Assembly: GCA_027186245.1 (NCBI GenBank)
Contig: CP114481.1
Coordinates: forward strand, 18,445,501 to 18,509,500
Direction: 5' to 3'
Source of the DNA: Coriaria nepalensis
Taxonomy: Eukaryota; Streptophyta; Magnoliopsida; Cucurbitales; Coriariaceae
Length of the DNA: 64,000 nucleotides
In this document: one piece after another, positions 62,854-64,000 of the stretch
Layout: every line of letters begins with the position of its first letter
Position numbering within the stretch: the stretch's first letter is position 1
Notes under the pieces: model-generated
What the model was told of the DNA's origin: nothing
The model's input: only the letters and a program-made list of their open reading frames with translations
The model's database searches: none
Position numbers and translations under genes: made by a program

Positions 62854-64000
62854 TCCTCTAGTCATTAAATCATTCTAAATTAAGTTGAACGAATTCTATT
62901 TTCGCCCTTCAAACATGATTTTCTTACATAACTAGCAATTAATCTATTGAAGACAACAATGTAGTATTTTAGCCTTAAAAAGTATATCATTCAGTCTTTT
63001 CATATCATTAAATTGTTTGAAAGCACTTCGAACAAATTCTATTTGTGCATTTAAGACACGACTTTCATGCATAACTTGCAATTGATCTATTGAAGGCAAC
63101 TATGCATTTTTTTAGCCTTAAAATCATATTATTGAGCCTCTTTTAGTCATTAAATTATTCTAAATAGCTTCAAACGAAATTCGGCCTCTAAACATGACTT
63201 TCGTCCATAACTTGGAGTTAATCTATGGAAGGCAACAATGCATTTGTTTTGCCTGAAAGTCATGTCATTGAGTCTCATCCAGTCATTAAATCATTCTAAA
63301 TTAAGTTGAACGAATTCTATTTTCGCCCTTCAAACATGATTTTCTTACATAACTAGCAATTAATCTATTGAAGACAACAATGCAGTATTTTAGCCTTAAA
63401 AAGTATATCATTCAGTCCTTTCATATCATTAAATTGTTTGAAAGCATTTCGAACAAATTCTATATTTGCATTTAAGACACGACTTTCATGCATAAGTTGC
63501 AATTGATCTATTGAAGGCAACTATGCATTTTTTTAGCCGTAAAATCATATTATTGCGTCTCTTTTAGTCATTAAATTATTCTTAATTACTTCAAACGAAA
63601 TTCGGCCTTTAAACATGACTTTCGTGCATAATTTGCAGTTAATCTATTGAAGGCAACAATGCATTTGTTTAGCCTTAAAGCCATGTCATTGAGTCTCCTC
63701 CAGTCATTAAATCATTCTAAATTAAGTTGAACGAATTCTATTTTAGCCCTTCAAACATGATTTTCTTACATAACTAGCAATTAATTTATTGACGACAACA
63801 ATGCATTATTTTAGCCTTAAAAAGTATTTCATTCAGTCTTTTCATATCATTAATTTGTTTGAAAGCACTTCGAACCAATTCTATTTGTGCATTTAAGACA
63901 CGACTTTCATGCATAAGTTGCAATTGATCTATTGAAGCCAACTATGCATTTTTTTAGCCTTAAAATCATATTATTGAGTCTCTTTTAGTCATTAAATTAT
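62854..64000 (+). repeat. Last units of the window, array continues
   Basis: The segment holds the end of the unit at 62829, the unit starting at 63250 (first base T, TTTTGCCTGAAAG) and a partial unit at 63671. 63130-63250 repeats 50385-50495 (ATTGAGCCTC, AAATAGCTTC, CTATGGAAGG). 63535-63670 repeats the C monomer of 55411. The window stops 330 bp into a unit, inside a C monomer, with no sign of an array edge. Confidence 0.85.

Larger units (their letters stand above)
1..64000 (+). repeat. Satellite DNA array, 421-bp trimeric unit, about 152 copies, all head-to-tail
   Basis: The whole window is one tandem array. Each unit starts at AGCCTTAAAGTCATGTCA, and successive starts read 1, 420, 841, 1262, 1683, 2104, 2525 and so on to 63671. 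Nearly all spacings are 418-422 bp; the single exception is 557 bp (59328 to 59885). No unit is inverted and there is no non-repeat insertion. The array enters and leaves the window, so its true length exceeds 64 kb. Size, AT-richness (about 70%), monomer length near 140 bp and higher-order repeats are typical of eukaryotic centromeric or other heterochromatic satellites. I do not recognise the family and cannot assign a species. No gene, RNA gene, promoter or mobile element is supported anywhere inside. Confidence 0.98.

Noticed and set aside
1..64000. CRISPR array
   Set aside because: Repeat units are 136-143 bp and contiguous, with no unique spacers and no cas genes.
1..64000. Telomeric repeats, rDNA spacer, transposon ends or target-site duplications
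   Set aside because: No short telomere-type hexamer or heptamer runs, no rRNA sequence, no terminal repeats and no interruption of the satellite were found.

Overview
The window is one uninterrupted head-to-tail satellite DNA array, and I find no gene in it. From base 1 to base 64000 every stretch belongs to a tandem repeat of about 421 bp, all on one strand sense. There is no unique DNA, transposon, RNA gene or convincing reading frame. The 421-bp unit is itself a trimer of three diverged but related monomers: A (about 142 bp), B (about 143 bp) and C (about 136 bp). All three end in the same conserved 38-bp box followed by a T-rich tract and a shared AGCYTTAAA start. By reading the start of every A monomer I count 151 complete units plus one partial unit (63671-64000). 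GC content of a typical unit, counted by hand, is about 30%.

The organisation points to a eukaryotic heterochromatic locus such as a centromere, pericentromere, subtelomere or knob. I do not recognise the satellite family and cannot name the species. CpG dinucleotides are close to the number expected from base composition, which argues weakly against a genome with long-standing dense CpG methylation.

Above the 421-bp level the array is a mosaic of higher-order repeats (HORs) and block duplications of different ages. (1) 1-6311: a four-unit HOR of about 1683 bp, three copies. (2) 6312-24090: nested duplications, including a tandem 2526-bp duplication (13750-18790) and a 4.5-4.8 kb block present twice (about 9600-14090 and 19281-24190). 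(3) 24411-29871: a two-unit HOR of 840-842 bp, six and a half copies. (4) 29872-34788: mixed units. (5) 34789-46552: a ten-unit HOR of 4210 bp in two full copies and one partial copy, indistinguishable wherever I compared them. (6) 46553-64000: mixed units, a second set of 840-bp dimers, a three-unit single-repeat expansion, a 2.5 kb block repeated 4759 bp apart, and one out-of-register unit of 557 bp containing an extra hybrid monomer.

Two linked trimer haplotypes recur. Type I has A with ACTTGCAATTAAT and GACGACAAC. Type II has A with ACTAGCAATTAAT, GAAGACAAC and GCAGTATTTT, usually followed by a matching B and often by a matching C. Type I fills the first 7 kb and much of 29.9-33 kb; elsewhere the two are interleaved. 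The pattern is that expected of unequal exchange and gene conversion acting at several scales, with the most recent amplification in the 34.8-46.6 kb segment.
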